Assembly: GCF_947495965.1 (NCBI RefSeq)
Contig: NZ_CANMBB010000007.1
Coordinates: 62,001 to 126,000, forward strand
Direction of reading: 5' to 3'
Source of the DNA: an uncultured Maribacter sp.
GTDB taxonomy: Bacteria; Bacteroidota; Bacteroidia; Flavobacteriales; Flavobacteriaceae
Length of the DNA stretch: 64,000 nt
The position numbers were made by a program, and so were the translations under genes. Positions within the stretch are counted from its first letter, which is position 1; each line of letters begins with the position of its first letter. The notes beneath the pieces were generated by a model. It did no database searches. It saw only the letters and a program-made list of their open reading frames with translations, and had not been told where the DNA came from. Of the stretch, positions 1-10,279 are shown in pieces.

Positions 1-843
1 GTTATATGTAGCATTTAAATTATCTACATATTGAAAAATAAATGTCCAACACATAATTTGTGAACCAACACAAGCTGCTTGTGCTACAACACCTCCTAAA
101 TAATTTTTATTAGCAAATAATTTTTTAAAAGATTCTGATAGACTCATCTTATCCTCTTCTGGTGTTTTAGGAATTTTTGTAAAAATTATAATTGCCATAA
201 TTATTAAAACCAAAACGCCTAACGCTATATATGGCAAACTAATTATTCCTAAGTCGTTTTCACGCACAACCGCCAATTCATCAGATGATAGTGCATTATA
301 AGCCTCCGTTGTATAATCATCAGACCTAATTGCGCTTAAAACAAATACTTGTGCAATAACCATACCCGTTAAAGAGCCCACAGGATTAAAAGCTTGTGCT
401 AAATTTAATCTTTGTGTAGAAGTTCTTTTATCTCCTAGAGCAAGTATTAATGGATTTGCTGTAGTTTCTAAAAAAGATAACCCACAGGTAATTACCCACA
501 AAGAGATTAAAAAAAAAATAAAATCTTCATAAGCTGCTGCAGGGTAAAACATAAAGGCTCCTATCGCATATAAAATAAGTCCTAAAATTATTCCTGATTT
601 ATAACTATATTTTCTAATAAACAAAGCAGCTGGCAATGCCATAAAAAAGTAACCAAAATAAAAAGCAGATTGTACTAAGGATGCCTGTAAATTAGATAAC
701 TCTGGCATTACTTTCTTAAAAGCAGAAACCATTGGGTTAGTTAAATCATTAGCTATTCCCCAAAGAGCAAATAAGGAGGTAATTATTATAAAAGGGAAAA
801 GTAATTTTTTGCTTACAATGGCTGGTTGGTTTTCTTTGTTCAT
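1..843 (-). CDS. FucP-like sugar:H+ symporter (MFS), 3' end outside window
   Basis: Inner-membrane major facilitator, partial: translation runs from the ATG at 843 to the window edge without a stop, giving 281 residues. The N-terminus reads ITSLFALWGIANDLTNPMV, very close to the signature of the L-fucose permease FucP. It is followed by repeated hydrophobic spans and LETTANPLILALG, also typical of this subfamily. FucP-family proteins import L-fucose, galactose, glucose or related sugars by proton symport. The gene lies 46 bp downstream of the DUF1552 gene on the same strand, so it is probably the last known member of an operon starting at 6179. The family call is firm; the sugar is not, because FucP relatives in Bacteroidota vary and no fucose isomerase or fuculose kinase is visible here. 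Confidence 0.85.
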   Translation of the reverse strand, partial: MNKENQPAIVSKKLLFPFIIITSLFALWGIANDLTNPMVSAFKKVMPELSNLQASLVQSAFYFGYFFMALPAALFIRKYSYKSGIILGLILYAIGAFMFYPAAAYEDFIFFLISLWVITCGLSFLETTANPLILALGDKRTSTQRLNLAQAFNPVGSLTGMVIAQVFVLSAIRSDDYTTEAYNALSSDELAVVRENDLGIISLPYIALGVLVLIIMAIIIFTKIPKTPEEDKMSLSESFKKLFANKNYLGGVVAQAACVGSQIMCWTFIFQYVDNLNATYN

Positions 844-889
844 TTACTATTAATCTATAATTGTTATTGGTTGCTTATTATTTTTTGCA

Positions 890-2239
890 TTACAAAATGG
901 ATGATAAAGGCCCTGTACTATCTGCAAAACTCTCTACTGGCACTCCTACTTTATTAAGCATACTTACATATAAATTAGATAAGTGTTCTTTTTTTTCATC
1001 AAAAACAGTGTAAGAACCATGTTTTGCTCCTAAATTGGAACCTCCCGCTAATACTAATGGGCAATTAGTTGCATTATGTGTAGAGCTACAAGCACTTCCA
1101 TATAGTACTAGTGTATTGTCTAATAAAGAACCATACTCATCTTGCGTATTTTTCATTTGTTCTAAGAAGTAAGCGTATTGTTTTGTTAACCATTGGTCAT
1201 ACTTGCCCTGTCTTTCAAAGTGTCCTTCTCTTTTATCATGTGTCATTCCATGATGCCCACTAAGTCCTAACGCAAGTTTTGGAAATGCATCTCCAAATCC
1301 CATACCGTCTTCACGTGCCATCATATACGTCATAACACGAGTTAAATCTGTTTGAAAACCTAGCACCATTAAATCCAAAGTAGACCTTAAATAAGATTCT
1401 GGATCTATAGTGGCATCTACACTTAAATTAATTCTAGAAGCATCAAACTCTTTCATAGGAACATCTAACCATTTTTCATTACGGGTTACTTGCTCTTCTA
1501 CCCTATTTAAAGAAGTCATGTATTCATCTAACTTAGACTTATCATTATAACCAAGGCGCTTTTTTAAACGTTTACTATCTTCTAAAACTAAATCCACAAT
1601 TTTTTTTCCTTGCTGTAGACTTTTACGTCTTTCTAAAGTTGTAGCTCCTCCGTTTGGAGAAAAATATCTTTCAAAAATTTCTCTTTGCCTATGTTCTGAA
1701 GGTATTGCTTTTCCTGTATTATCAAAAGAAAGTGTACTTGCTCTAGACTTGTAACCAACACCACCATCTGTAGAAATAGTTAATGAAGGAATACGAGTAT
1801 GTTTACTTAATTTATGAGCCGCTACTTGATCTGCAGAAATAGAATTATTGTACTTATCTCCTCTTAAATCTCCTCCTGTTAAAAAGGTATCTCCTGCCAT
1901 GTGTCCTAAAACACTCCTACTATTTGGATGACTTAGTCCTCCTAAAATAGAAATTTCCTTTTTGTAAGGTTCCAAAACAGACAATGGCTTAGTAAACTTA
2001 TAATCTTTTCCTGTTGCATGCGGAAACCAACTCCAGTCTTTTTCTTTTATATTATTCATACTAGGCATGCTCACACCATTTGGAAAATATAAAAAACAGA
2101 GTCTTTTAGGGGCGTTACTATTGCCTCCATAATCTACAAGTTTTGGCATGCCCATTGCTTCCATATACGGAAGCATACAAGCTGCTCCTAATCCTTTAAT
2201 AAATGTTCTACGATCTAAATGCCATGGTTTTCTACTCAT
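890..2239 (-). CDS. DUF1552 family exported protein
   Basis: A 449-residue protein beginning with a twin-arginine-type leader (DRRTFIKGLG, residues 9-18, then a hydrophobic stretch), so probably exported folded. The body matches DUF1552, a family of unknown biochemical function known mainly from Planctomycetes and Verrucomicrobia. There it almost always sits beside DUF1592/DUF1588 proteins carrying c-type haem motifs. Here the same pairing is kept: the stop of the 1304-residue partner at 2265 lies 25 bp upstream of this start. Visible motifs include GLSGHHGMTHD and LYGSACSSTHNATNCPLVLAGG, the latter an alkaline-phosphatase/sulfatase-like C-terminal pattern. No function can be assigned; the neighbourhood suggests a periplasmic role linked to polysaccharide use. 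Confidence 0.85.
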   Translation of the reverse strand: MSRKPWHLDRRTFIKGLGAACMLPYMEAMGMPKLVDYGGNSNAPKRLCFLYFPNGVSMPSMNNIKEKDWSWFPHATGKDYKFTKPLSVLEPYKKEISILGGLSHPNSRSVLGHMAGDTFLTGGDLRGDKYNNSISADQVAAHKLSKHTRIPSLTISTDGGVGYKSRASTLSFDNTGKAIPSEHRQREIFERYFSPNGGATTLERRKSLQQGKKIVDLVLEDSKRLKKRLGYNDKSKLDEYMTSLNRVEEQVTRNEKWLDVPMKEFDASRINLSVDATIDPESYLRSTLDLMVLGFQTDLTRVMTYMMAREDGMGFGDAFPKLALGLSGHHGMTHDKREGHFERQGKYDQWLTKQYAYFLEQMKNTQDEYGSLLDNTLVLYGSACSSTHNATNCPLVLAGGSNLGAKHGSYTVFDEKKEHLSNLYVSMLNKVGVPVESFADSTGPLSSIL

Positions 2240-2264
2240 AATATTGTTATTTAGTTCTAAACAA

Positions 2265-5200
2265 TTAATTTTTTAAAAACGATTCTGATACTATAATTTG
2301 TTCTAAAACAGATTGAAATTTATAATCTTCCGCAATTACATTTTGAACAATCCCGTCTAGTTCTTTTTCATCTGAAAAACCTATATCTCTGCCTAAAGCA
2401 TAGGCATATAAATGCTCTACCAAAGATTTTGTGAATTCTAATTTCTTTTCATTTAGAATATATTCTTTAATACCCTTTACACCATTTACTTCTGTACCGT
2501 CTGGTAATATAGATTTAGAATCTATTGGCCTATTTTTTGCTAATTTTTGATACCTACCTACAGCATCATAATTTTCAAATACTACTCCGTAAGGGTCTAT
2601 TTTTAAATGACAATCTATACAAGAAGCTTTATTTCTATGTAAATCTAATTGCTCTTTAAGTGTTAACTTATCAAACCCAGGAGTTTCTGGATCCAACTCA
2701 GGAACATTTGGCGGTGGCGGTGGCGGTGGATCACCAAGAATTTTTTCCTTTAACCAAACAGCTCTTTTAATTGGGTGTGCATGCACACCATCTGAATGTC
2801 CTGTTAAAAATGCTCCTTGCGATAATAAGCCTCCTCTATTTTCTTTAGAAGGTAATGCAACTACCCTAAATTCGTTTCCTTTTATGCCTTTAATGCCATA
2901 AAATTCTGCCAAATTCTGATTTAACATAGCAAAATCTGAATCTACAAAGTTTAATATACTTAAATTATCTTCTAAAATATGATGTACAAAGCTATAGGTT
3001 TCTTGCGCCATATCTTCTTTAACAAACCTTGTAAAATCTGGATATAAAGACATATTAGCGCTCATTCCCTTTAACCTATCTATTCGTAACCAATCATAGG
3101 TAAACGCCTCTATCATTTTCCAAATTTTTGGACTTTTAACCATCCTAGGCAGCTCTTTAGATAATTCTTCTTTTAACTTTCCTTGATCAGCAAGTGTTAC
3201 TAATTTTTCATCTGGTGGAGAGTTCCACAAAAAGTAAGACATTTTAGATGCTAGGTAATATTCATCTGTTTTAGTATCTGGAGTAGCTTTTTCTGTTTCT
3301 AATAAATATAAAAAATTTGGTGAGCACAAAATAGCAACTAATACTTCCTTTACACCATCTTCATATCTATCAAAATTATCTTTAGTTTCTTTCCAAAAAC
3401 TTAAGTACCTTTCTAACTCGCCTTCTAAAAGAGGTCTTCTAAATGCATTTTCTATAAACTTACGAAGCACTTCTGCAGTGTATACTTCTTTATTATTCTT
3501 GTTCGGGGAATCAAAAAAGATATTCGTATGGCTTTTTGGTGGCCATACAGGATGATACGGAGCCTCTAACTCTATTGTTTTAATTAATAAAGGAGGTCCT
3601 GTATCCCCTTTACTCTTCACTAGGTTATCATTCCAAAGGCCCACAATCATAGTACTTGCTAATTCCGATTTTTCACTAGGATTATACACTGGAAGTGGTA
3701 AATTCTCTAATCTTCCTTGAAATTCATAGGTAGAAAAGTTCCCTATTTCCGATTTTACTTCTTTACTAACATCATAGGTATCATAATCTAAACCATCATC
3801 TGTTCTAGAGCCAATAAAAGCACGAATTGAAGGAATTGAATTTTTAAATTTCTCTTGATTCACCTCTACTTCTTTTCTTAATTTCTCAGGCAGCGGGTCA
3901 TTCTCTGAAAGAGGCGTAACTCTTATTTCACTAAAGCCTACAAAAAACTTTCCTCCAATAGTGATGTTATACGTTCCTTTTTTAAAAGAGGCCAACGTTA
4001 CTGGCGTTACTATTTCTTCTTTATCTTTTAACTCTTTCCCTAACTTTAATCGCTCTTGTAATCTTTTAAAGTTTCCTATCTGCATTAAAAAAGAAGGCAT
4101 ATTTTCTTCGGAAGAGTACGGATGTACAAAATCTACTTGATAAAAACCATCTTCAGGAATATCTAATTGTAGTTCTACATTTGCATATGCATCTGCCGCT
4201 TCAGCCAGCAACCATTTATCATCTTTAACAATAGTTCTATTAGCTTTTACATTCTCTATTGCCTTTACTATAACTGTTTTAGAAGAAACCTCAGCAGGTA
4301 TATTTTCTCTAAGACTAATAAGTCCCTCTTTATTCTTAATTGCATTTCCTTTAGACGCCTCTACTCTAAAAATAAATGGTCCCTCTGTTGGAAAATCATT
4401 TTTAATTAACATTTTTAAATTAGGAGAAGGTCCTTGCCAAGATCTTGGAGGTACATCTTTATGCGGTAAAGCAGAGTAAAGGAGCATTCCCCCTTCTGTT
4501 ACCTCATAACGGTCGCTCATAGAGCCACGCATTCCAATTCCAATATTTTTTTTAATGTTCTCTGCATTTTCTTTTACTTGCCCATCAGGGGTTAATACTT
4601 CTACTAAAAAATTATCTTTTTTAATTGGTGCCGATTGGAACCCTCCAAATTCTGCTGCTATACTATTAACTCCTATATTTTCTCCAAAAGTAACTTTGTA
4701 CTTCTTTGGTTCTGGCTTTGCTCCAAACACAATAGCCTTATCTAAGGCCTCTCTGGCTATTTTTTGATAATAGTCTATATGTAAAGAAGATATTTGTAAT
4801 ACATTTCCATTATTTGTAAAACCCATTTTAGATTTGCCATCATCTGGTAATACGCTCCCGAAGTTAACGGGTAATTGTAAAAGCTGATTTAACGAATTGG
4901 TATATTGAGATTTAGTTAACCTACGTGTAACTTTCTTGTTTACTCCTCTTTTTGCTTCCGAGGCCTCTTCTAAAGAATTTGTAAGCCAATCTACTAACAT
5001 TCTTCGCTCCCTAGTAGTAAGTTGTTGCTTTTTCTTAGGAGGCATTTCTCCTGCATTAATTTCATTTAAGGCAGAATGCCATTTTTGGGCATCACTACCA
5101 TTAACCATATCCCAATTAAGAACATCTAAACGCATACTTCCCTTTTGTTTTTTTTCGCCATGACAGCTAAAACAATATTTATTTAGAATAGGTCTTATAT

Positions 5201-6179
5201 TATTTACATATTCTGATGCTTTTGGAGATAAGTTAGATGTATTTGTTATTGGCATTGCCATAGCAATTTGCTTTTTTGGCATTTTTTTAACTATACTATC
5301 TAAAACTTCTGGTTTACTCAAAGTTTGTTCTATCCATGTTAATAGCCCATTACGTTCTTCTGTGGTTAGTGGTTCTTCTTCTTCTGGAGGCATATTACCT
5401 TCTGTAACTTCTTCTAGTATTGTTTGCCACTTTTCTACATCTTCAGGTGTACTAACTTTCCAATTAATATTATCTAGTCGTAAATCTCCTTTTTGTTTAT
5501 CTGCATTATGACATTCAAAACAGTTAGCATCCATTATAGGATGCACCGTATTTGCAAAAGCAAGAGCCGTATGGTTTACGGTATCTTTTGCTTGTTCTTT
5601 TATTTGAGAGAGAATAATCTCAGATTCTGTTTTTTTAACACCAAAGAAGTTTTTCATTACTACTGGCATATCTTTAGTTAAATAATCTGAACCATGCGTT
5701 AAAGAGCCTCCATAATGTCCTGCAACAGATAATAGTGTTACAACAAGTATTACAAATACTTTATAGCTTAATTTAAATTGCTTGGATTTTTCTTGCACCC
5801 AAGTTTGATATACCGCTAGCCATATACTAAGTAAAGCAGTACTCCACCCCAACCACTTATGCAAAAAAAGTTTATCTGCATTATACCCTCCAGATGCAGC
5901 AAGAAAAAAACCTAGATACACTGTTGGAATAATACTCAATATAGAAAACCATAGTACAATAGGACTTGCATTAGTTATCTTTAGTTTGGGCTTAAAATAA
6001 TCTACTATTTCTAAAACAGCTAATACTATAAGCGTACCTATTGGAACATGTAATAATAAAGGATGAAAATTACCTAGAAATGCAAAAACACCACCTTCTT
6101 CATTTATTTGCATTGGAATAAATAGCAACCCTACTAAAACTAGAGTAAAAAAGGATGCAACATAAAAAGTTACTTTCAT
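2265..6179 (-). CDS. DUF1592/DUF1588/DUF1587 multi-domain cytochrome-like membrane protein
   Basis: A 1304-residue protein in the planctomycete style. The N-terminus (about residues 1-165) has several membrane spans and a DUF2231-like FHPLLLHVPIG motif. Then come two PSCyt1-type cytochrome segments with CxxCH haem motifs at C220-H224 (CFECH) and C336-H340 (CFSCH), each followed by a KQKG(D/S)(L/M)RLD sequence. After DUF1587 and a large middle region, the C-terminal third carries DUF1595/DUF1592/DUF1588/DUF1585 features, including the poly-proline linker PPPPPPPNVPEL and a third haem motif at C1187-H1191 (CIDCH). Three covalent haems would suit electron transfer in the periplasm. The function is undescribed to my knowledge. 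It pairs with the DUF1552 gene downstream. The domain order is inferred from recognised motifs only. Confidence 0.85.
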   Translation of the reverse strand: MKVTFYVASFFTLVLVGLLFIPMQINEEGGVFAFLGNFHPLLLHVPIGTLIVLAVLEIVDYFKPKLKITNASPIVLWFSILSIIPTVYLGFFLAASGGYNADKLFLHKWLGWSTALLSIWLAVYQTWVQEKSKQFKLSYKVFVILVVTLLSVAGHYGGSLTHGSDYLTKDMPVVMKNFFGVKKTESEIILSQIKEQAKDTVNHTALAFANTVHPIMDANCFECHNADKQKGDLRLDNINWKVSTPEDVEKWQTILEEVTEGNMPPEEEEPLTTEERNGLLTWIEQTLSKPEVLDSIVKKMPKKQIAMAMPITNTSNLSPKASEYVNNIRPILNKYCFSCHGEKKQKGSMRLDVLNWDMVNGSDAQKWHSALNEINAGEMPPKKKQQLTTRERRMLVDWLTNSLEEASEAKRGVNKKVTRRLTKSQYTNSLNQLLQLPVNFGSVLPDDGKSKMGFTNNGNVLQISSLHIDYYQKIAREALDKAIVFGAKPEPKKYKVTFGENIGVNSIAAEFGGFQSAPIKKDNFLVEVLTPDGQVKENAENIKKNIGIGMRGSMSDRYEVTEGGMLLYSALPHKDVPPRSWQGPSPNLKMLIKNDFPTEGPFIFRVEASKGNAIKNKEGLISLRENIPAEVSSKTVIVKAIENVKANRTIVKDDKWLLAEAADAYANVELQLDIPEDGFYQVDFVHPYSSEENMPSFLMQIGNFKRLQERLKLGKELKDKEEIVTPVTLASFKKGTYNITIGGKFFVGFSEIRVTPLSENDPLPEKLRKEVEVNQEKFKNSIPSIRAFIGSRTDDGLDYDTYDVSKEVKSEIGNFSTYEFQGRLENLPLPVYNPSEKSELASTMIVGLWNDNLVKSKGDTGPPLLIKTIELEAPYHPVWPPKSHTNIFFDSPNKNNKEVYTAEVLRKFIENAFRRPLLEGELERYLSFWKETKDNFDRYEDGVKEVLVAILCSPNFLYLLETEKATPDTKTDEYYLASKMSYFLWNSPPDEKLVTLADQGKLKEELSKELPRMVKSPKIWKMIEAFTYDWLRIDRLKGMSANMSLYPDFTRFVKEDMAQETYSFVHHILEDNLSILNFVDSDFAMLNQNLAEFYGIKGIKGNEFRVVALPSKENRGGLLSQGAFLTGHSDGVHAHPIKRAVWLKEKILGDPPPPPPPNVPELDPETPGFDKLTLKEQLDLHRNKASCIDCHLKIDPYGVVFENYDAVGRYQKLAKNRPIDSKSILPDGTEVNGVKGIKEYILNEKKLEFTKSLVEHLYAYALGRDIGFSDEKELDGIVQNVIAEDYKFQSVLEQIIVSESFLKN

Positions 6180-6284
6180 AAATAAGCTTAAATTTATAAC
6201 TATATTCCAAAGTTAATTTTCCTTAATAATTTAATAGGGGGGTAATTATCCAACATTAAGGGGAGTATAGTACAAAATGCCTAT

Positions 6285-9200
6285 TTACATACGTTTTTTA
6301 CGATATTCTGTAGGGGTAAGCTCGTATTTCTTCTTAAATAATTCTCTAAAATATTTAACATCATTATACCCTAACATAAATGTTATTTCGTTAAAAGAAT
6401 AACTACTATTGCATAATAATTCGGCTGCTTTTGCTAACTTAATAGAAGTTATTAATTCATTAATTGACATTCCTGTTAGCTGAGACGTTTTCTTATAAAG
6501 AGAACTTTTAGACATGTTCATTTTAGAAGTAAGTACTGAAATATCTAATTTATTTTCAATAAAATTCTCTTCAATTACTTGCATTAAATTCTTTAAAAAA
6601 ATTGTACCAGAAGATTCTATTTTTTCCTCTTGAGGTTTTAAATTAATTTCTCTTTGAAACCAATCCTTAGTTTGTTTAATAATAGTTAATTGATTTTTGA
6701 TTTTTAACAGTAAACTCTCCGTCTTGAATGGTTTTGTGATATAATCATTAACCCCACTATCTAAAACTTCAATTTCTTTTTTCCCAGATGCAGTAATAAT
6801 AATGGTTGGAATGTGCGATGTTCTAATATCTTCTTTAATTTTTTTACAAAGTTCTATTCCATTTAACTCTGGCATCATTAAATCTGTTAAAACAATATCT
6901 GGCATTTTATTTAAAACTATTTCCAATGCTCTTTTTCCATTATTTGCAACAAAAAGCTTGTATTTTGATGCTAGTTCGTAGGTTAAATATTTTCTAAGCT
7001 CATCATCATCTTCTGCAATTAATATACTGTATTCAAACTCTTGTTTTTCAGTATTTTCTTCCATAGAATTTTCAATTTTTTCCTCTTCGCTCGGAAAGTT
7101 TAAAAGTACTGTAGTTCCTTTTTTATATTCACTTTCTATTTTAACGGTTCCTTCATGTGCTTCTATGTATTCTTTTACAATAGACAAACCTATTCCTTGC
7201 CCTTTAGTATCTGAATTTGATTGAAAAAATCTAGAAAATATATCCTTTAATTTTTCTTTACTTATCCCTTTACCAGTATCTTTTACACTTACTCTTACTA
7301 GTTGATTTTCCTCATCATGCATTACTTTTAATATAATTTCACCACCTTTAGGTGTGTTTTTAAAAGCATTGGATACTATATTATAAAAAACACGTTCTAT
7401 TTTTTCTTTATCTATATATAATGGCAAAGTGGAACTATCTGAATAAAAAATTAAGTTTATATTTTTTTCTTCAGCTTGGTATTTAAAATTATCTAAAAGT
7501 GATTTAAAAAAACTAATACTTTCAATTTTTTGAATATTTAAGGTTAATTCTCCTGTATGTATGGTACTAAAATTAAGAACTTGGTTTATTAATTTAACCA
7601 ATCTATTAGCATTATTGGATGCCGTTTCTAACAAAAATTGCTTCTCCTCTTCTGGTAAAGTAGTTTTTAAAATTTTTTCTAATGGCTCTTTCACCATTGT
7701 TAAAGGTGTTTTTAAATCATGAGAAACATTTGTAAAAAATTTAATTTTTTCTAAATCTGTTTCTCTTAGTTTCTTTTCTAAACTTAACTCCAGATTTAAT
7801 GTCTTTTTCCTAGTTTGTTTAATAATAGAAAATCGTGTAAATAAAATTAATGCCCCTATACCAATTACCGTCCAAAAAGCAATAAACCACCAGGTTAACC
7901 AAAAAGGAGGGTAAATAGTGAATTTTATGGATTGTATTTCTGAGTTCCACTTACCATCTTCATTGGTACATTGCAACCAAATTTTATAATCTCCTTGAGA
8001 TAAATTATTTAGAGTAAACAAATTATCTTTAGCAAATTTAATATTCCATTTGCTGCCTTCTTCATGAATTTTATAACGATATTTTATAGCACTAGGAGAA
8101 ATATAATTTGGAACAGAAACTTGAAAAGTTAAATTATTTTGGTAATGATTTAGAGAATTAAGTTCATTTACCGTATTACCAGAAATACCATTAATTTGAA
8201 CATCTTTAATAAAAACAGTATACTCGTTTTTACTTGGAGAAAACTTTTCTGGATCAAAAGCAATTATTCCTTTATTTACCCCAAAAAGCATTTTTTTCTC
8301 TTTAGTATAATAGGCTATTTTATCTGAAAACCGATTAGAAAAATACCCAAAACCTTTATAATAATTTGTAAACTTTTCTTTAATGTGATTAAATTTATTT
8401 AATCCATTGTGTGTACCTATCCATAAAACACTATCATTTTCGGAAACCAAACTAGACACATAATTATTGGACAAACCATCATGTGTTGTATAGTTATTAC
8501 TAACAATATATTCTCTCTTCTCTTTATTAAACTTTAATTTACTTAACCCTAATGCTGTTGCTGCCCATAAGTTGTCTTTAGTTTTGTAAATCATTTGCAC
8601 AGAGTTACTTCCTAAGTTTTTAGACTGATTTATATTTTTAACATCTACAACCTCATGATTATTATCTAATAAAACCTGAAAAATTCCTTTATTAATAGCA
8701 TTAGTAACAATAGCATTATTAGCTTCATCATATATCACAAAACCAACATTACTCCAACGAGCAACTCTTTCTATCTTTGGTGTATTGGTAGAATAATCTA
8801 TTCTAGATAACCCACCATAATACCCAATCCAACAAACATTCTCCTTACTTTTAACAACAGAAAACACATCTCCAATTGTAATATCTAATTGAAATTGTTT
8901 TAACGTATAATCTTTTAATGAATTGTTATATTTAAATTCATATAGGCCTTTATTTGCTCCTATTAAAAAAAGAGAATCTGTTACACTAGTAATACAAAAA
9001 ATATTTTTTTCTTTTAAATATGTTTTGGTTTCTCCAGTTTCAAAATTCTTTCTAATTAAACCAGAATCTGATGTTCCTAATAACACCGCTCCAGTAAAAT
9101 CTTGAGAAATAGTATTTTTATTTTTAGAATTAAATAATTCTTGAAAATTAGAATCGTGTGCTAAATTTCCTCTAAAGTTTATTTTTATTAAATCATTTGA

Positions 9201-10169
9201 GGTTACCATCCATAAATTACCTTGCTTATCTACAAAGGATTCTGCATTACGTATAAATTTTCTTGAGACTGGTAGTTTAATTACTTCTTTTTCTGAAGAA
9301 CTTAATTCTATATAACTTAACTTAAGATGGCTGGTTACCCAAATTCTATCTCTTTTTTCATCATACTCTAACCAACGAACTCCTCCTTCTATGGTAAACG
9401 GAACTTCCCATTCATTAGTTTCATTATTATATTTATATAATTTATCTCTACCATCTCCTATCCAAACATTATTTTCTGGGTCTACACATATGCTAGTTGC
9501 CTTTACTGGCATATCTACAGTTTTTAGGAGTTTCTCTGCTTTAGAATCAAAAAAAACCATGTACTCACCCGTCACAAACCAAATAAAATTAGATCTACTA
9601 TATCCCAACCTAGAGCCGCCATTTTTATTAGTTATTGGTATTGGTGTAATATTATTAATGTCCAGATTTTTAACAGAAAAATAAAAAGGGGCTCCTCTAC
9701 CAACAAATAACTTAGAATTATTTATGGTCATACTATTAACAAAAGAAGCTGTATTATCCCCTTTAAAAGTAATGTTATGGAGCTTTTTACTCGCTATAAT
9801 ATAACAATGCAAAGTATTGTCTTTGGTTACTAGCCAAATTCTACCATAATCATCAAACTCTATTTTTTTTATACCTCGGAGTGGGAAATCTGGATTGTTA
9901 TTTAAAAAAGCATGTTGCTCATACTTATAACCGTCAAATTTAAATAACCCGTCTTCAGATGTAAACCATATAAATCCTTGTTTATCTTGTCTTACTCTAG
10001 ATACTGTTGTAGTAGGTAAATCTGTTGTTTCAAAAAGAGAGGTGTAATTATATTGTGCAGAGCCAGTAATAGGATACAACAAAAACAAAAGTGCGAATTT
10101 GAAAAAAAATACGAAAAGTCTTTTTTTTTGCATTTTTTTAAAATTCACACTTTTACTCATATAATCCAA
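6285..10169 (-). CDS. hybrid two-component system regulator (HTCS) 1
   Basis: A 1294-residue one-protein sensor and transcription factor of the type that controls PULs in Bacteroidota. In order: a signal anchor (a hydrophobic run ending YPITGSAQ), a periplasmic double beta-propeller of reg_prop repeats (IWLVTKDN, VWIGDGRD, LWIGTHNG and others), a Y_Y_Y domain before one membrane span (about residues 757-780), HisKA with phospho-acceptor H817 (VSHDLKTPLT), HATPase (DTGKGIS, GQGIGLSIV), a receiver with D1096 (VLTDLMMPELNG), and a C-terminal AraC-type HTH (about 1200-1294). HTCS proteins bind an oligosaccharide directly in the periplasm and activate nearby PUL genes. It lies 110 bp downstream of the sulfatase/GH110 operon. 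The first methionine is uncertain: M1, M4 and M13 are all possible. Confidence 0.93.
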   Translation of the reverse strand: MDYMSKSVNFKKMQKKRLFVFFFKFALLFLLYPITGSAQYNYTSLFETTDLPTTTVSRVRQDKQGFIWFTSEDGLFKFDGYKYEQHAFLNNNPDFPLRGIKKIEFDDYGRIWLVTKDNTLHCYIIASKKLHNITFKGDNTASFVNSMTINNSKLFVGRGAPFYFSVKNLDINNITPIPITNKNGGSRLGYSRSNFIWFVTGEYMVFFDSKAEKLLKTVDMPVKATSICVDPENNVWIGDGRDKLYKYNNETNEWEVPFTIEGGVRWLEYDEKRDRIWVTSHLKLSYIELSSSEKEVIKLPVSRKFIRNAESFVDKQGNLWMVTSNDLIKINFRGNLAHDSNFQELFNSKNKNTISQDFTGAVLLGTSDSGLIRKNFETGETKTYLKEKNIFCITSVTDSLFLIGANKGLYEFKYNNSLKDYTLKQFQLDITIGDVFSVVKSKENVCWIGYYGGLSRIDYSTNTPKIERVARWSNVGFVIYDEANNAIVTNAINKGIFQVLLDNNHEVVDVKNINQSKNLGSNSVQMIYKTKDNLWAATALGLSKLKFNKEKREYIVSNNYTTHDGLSNNYVSSLVSENDSVLWIGTHNGLNKFNHIKEKFTNYYKGFGYFSNRFSDKIAYYTKEKKMLFGVNKGIIAFDPEKFSPSKNEYTVFIKDVQINGISGNTVNELNSLNHYQNNLTFQVSVPNYISPSAIKYRYKIHEEGSKWNIKFAKDNLFTLNNLSQGDYKIWLQCTNEDGKWNSEIQSIKFTIYPPFWLTWWFIAFWTVIGIGALILFTRFSIIKQTRKKTLNLELSLEKKLRETDLEKIKFFTNVSHDLKTPLTMVKEPLEKILKTTLPEEEKQFLLETASNNANRLVKLINQVLNFSTIHTGELTLNIQKIESISFFKSLLDNFKYQAEEKNINLIFYSDSSTLPLYIDKEKIERVFYNIVSNAFKNTPKGGEIILKVMHDEENQLVRVSVKDTGKGISKEKLKDIFSRFFQSNSDTKGQGIGLSIVKEYIEAHEGTVKIESEYKKGTTVLLNFPSEEEKIENSMEENTEKQEFEYSILIAEDDDELRKYLTYELASKYKLFVANNGKRALEIVLNKMPDIVLTDLMMPELNGIELCKKIKEDIRTSHIPTIIITASGKKEIEVLDSGVNDYITKPFKTESLLLKIKNQLTIIKQTKDWFQREINLKPQEEKIESSGTIFLKNLMQVIEENFIENKLDISVLTSKMNMSKSSLYKKTSQLTGMSINELITSIKLAKAAELLCNSSYSFNEITFMLGYNDVKYFRELFKKKYELTPTEYRKKRM

Positions 10170-10279
10170 TAATCAATATTGATGTAGAAATATACAACTT
10201 TCCCTTTTTCAAAAAAAAGAAAGTTAACATGCTTAAAACCTTTTAAACACTACTACTCTAAAATTAAATATGCTAAAGC

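Noticed and set aside
6221-6261. CCTTAAT...ATTAAGG inverted repeat between HTCS1 and the DUF1592 gene.
   Set aside because: The loop is 27 nt and there is no T-run, so it is neither a good terminator nor a clearly spaced operator.
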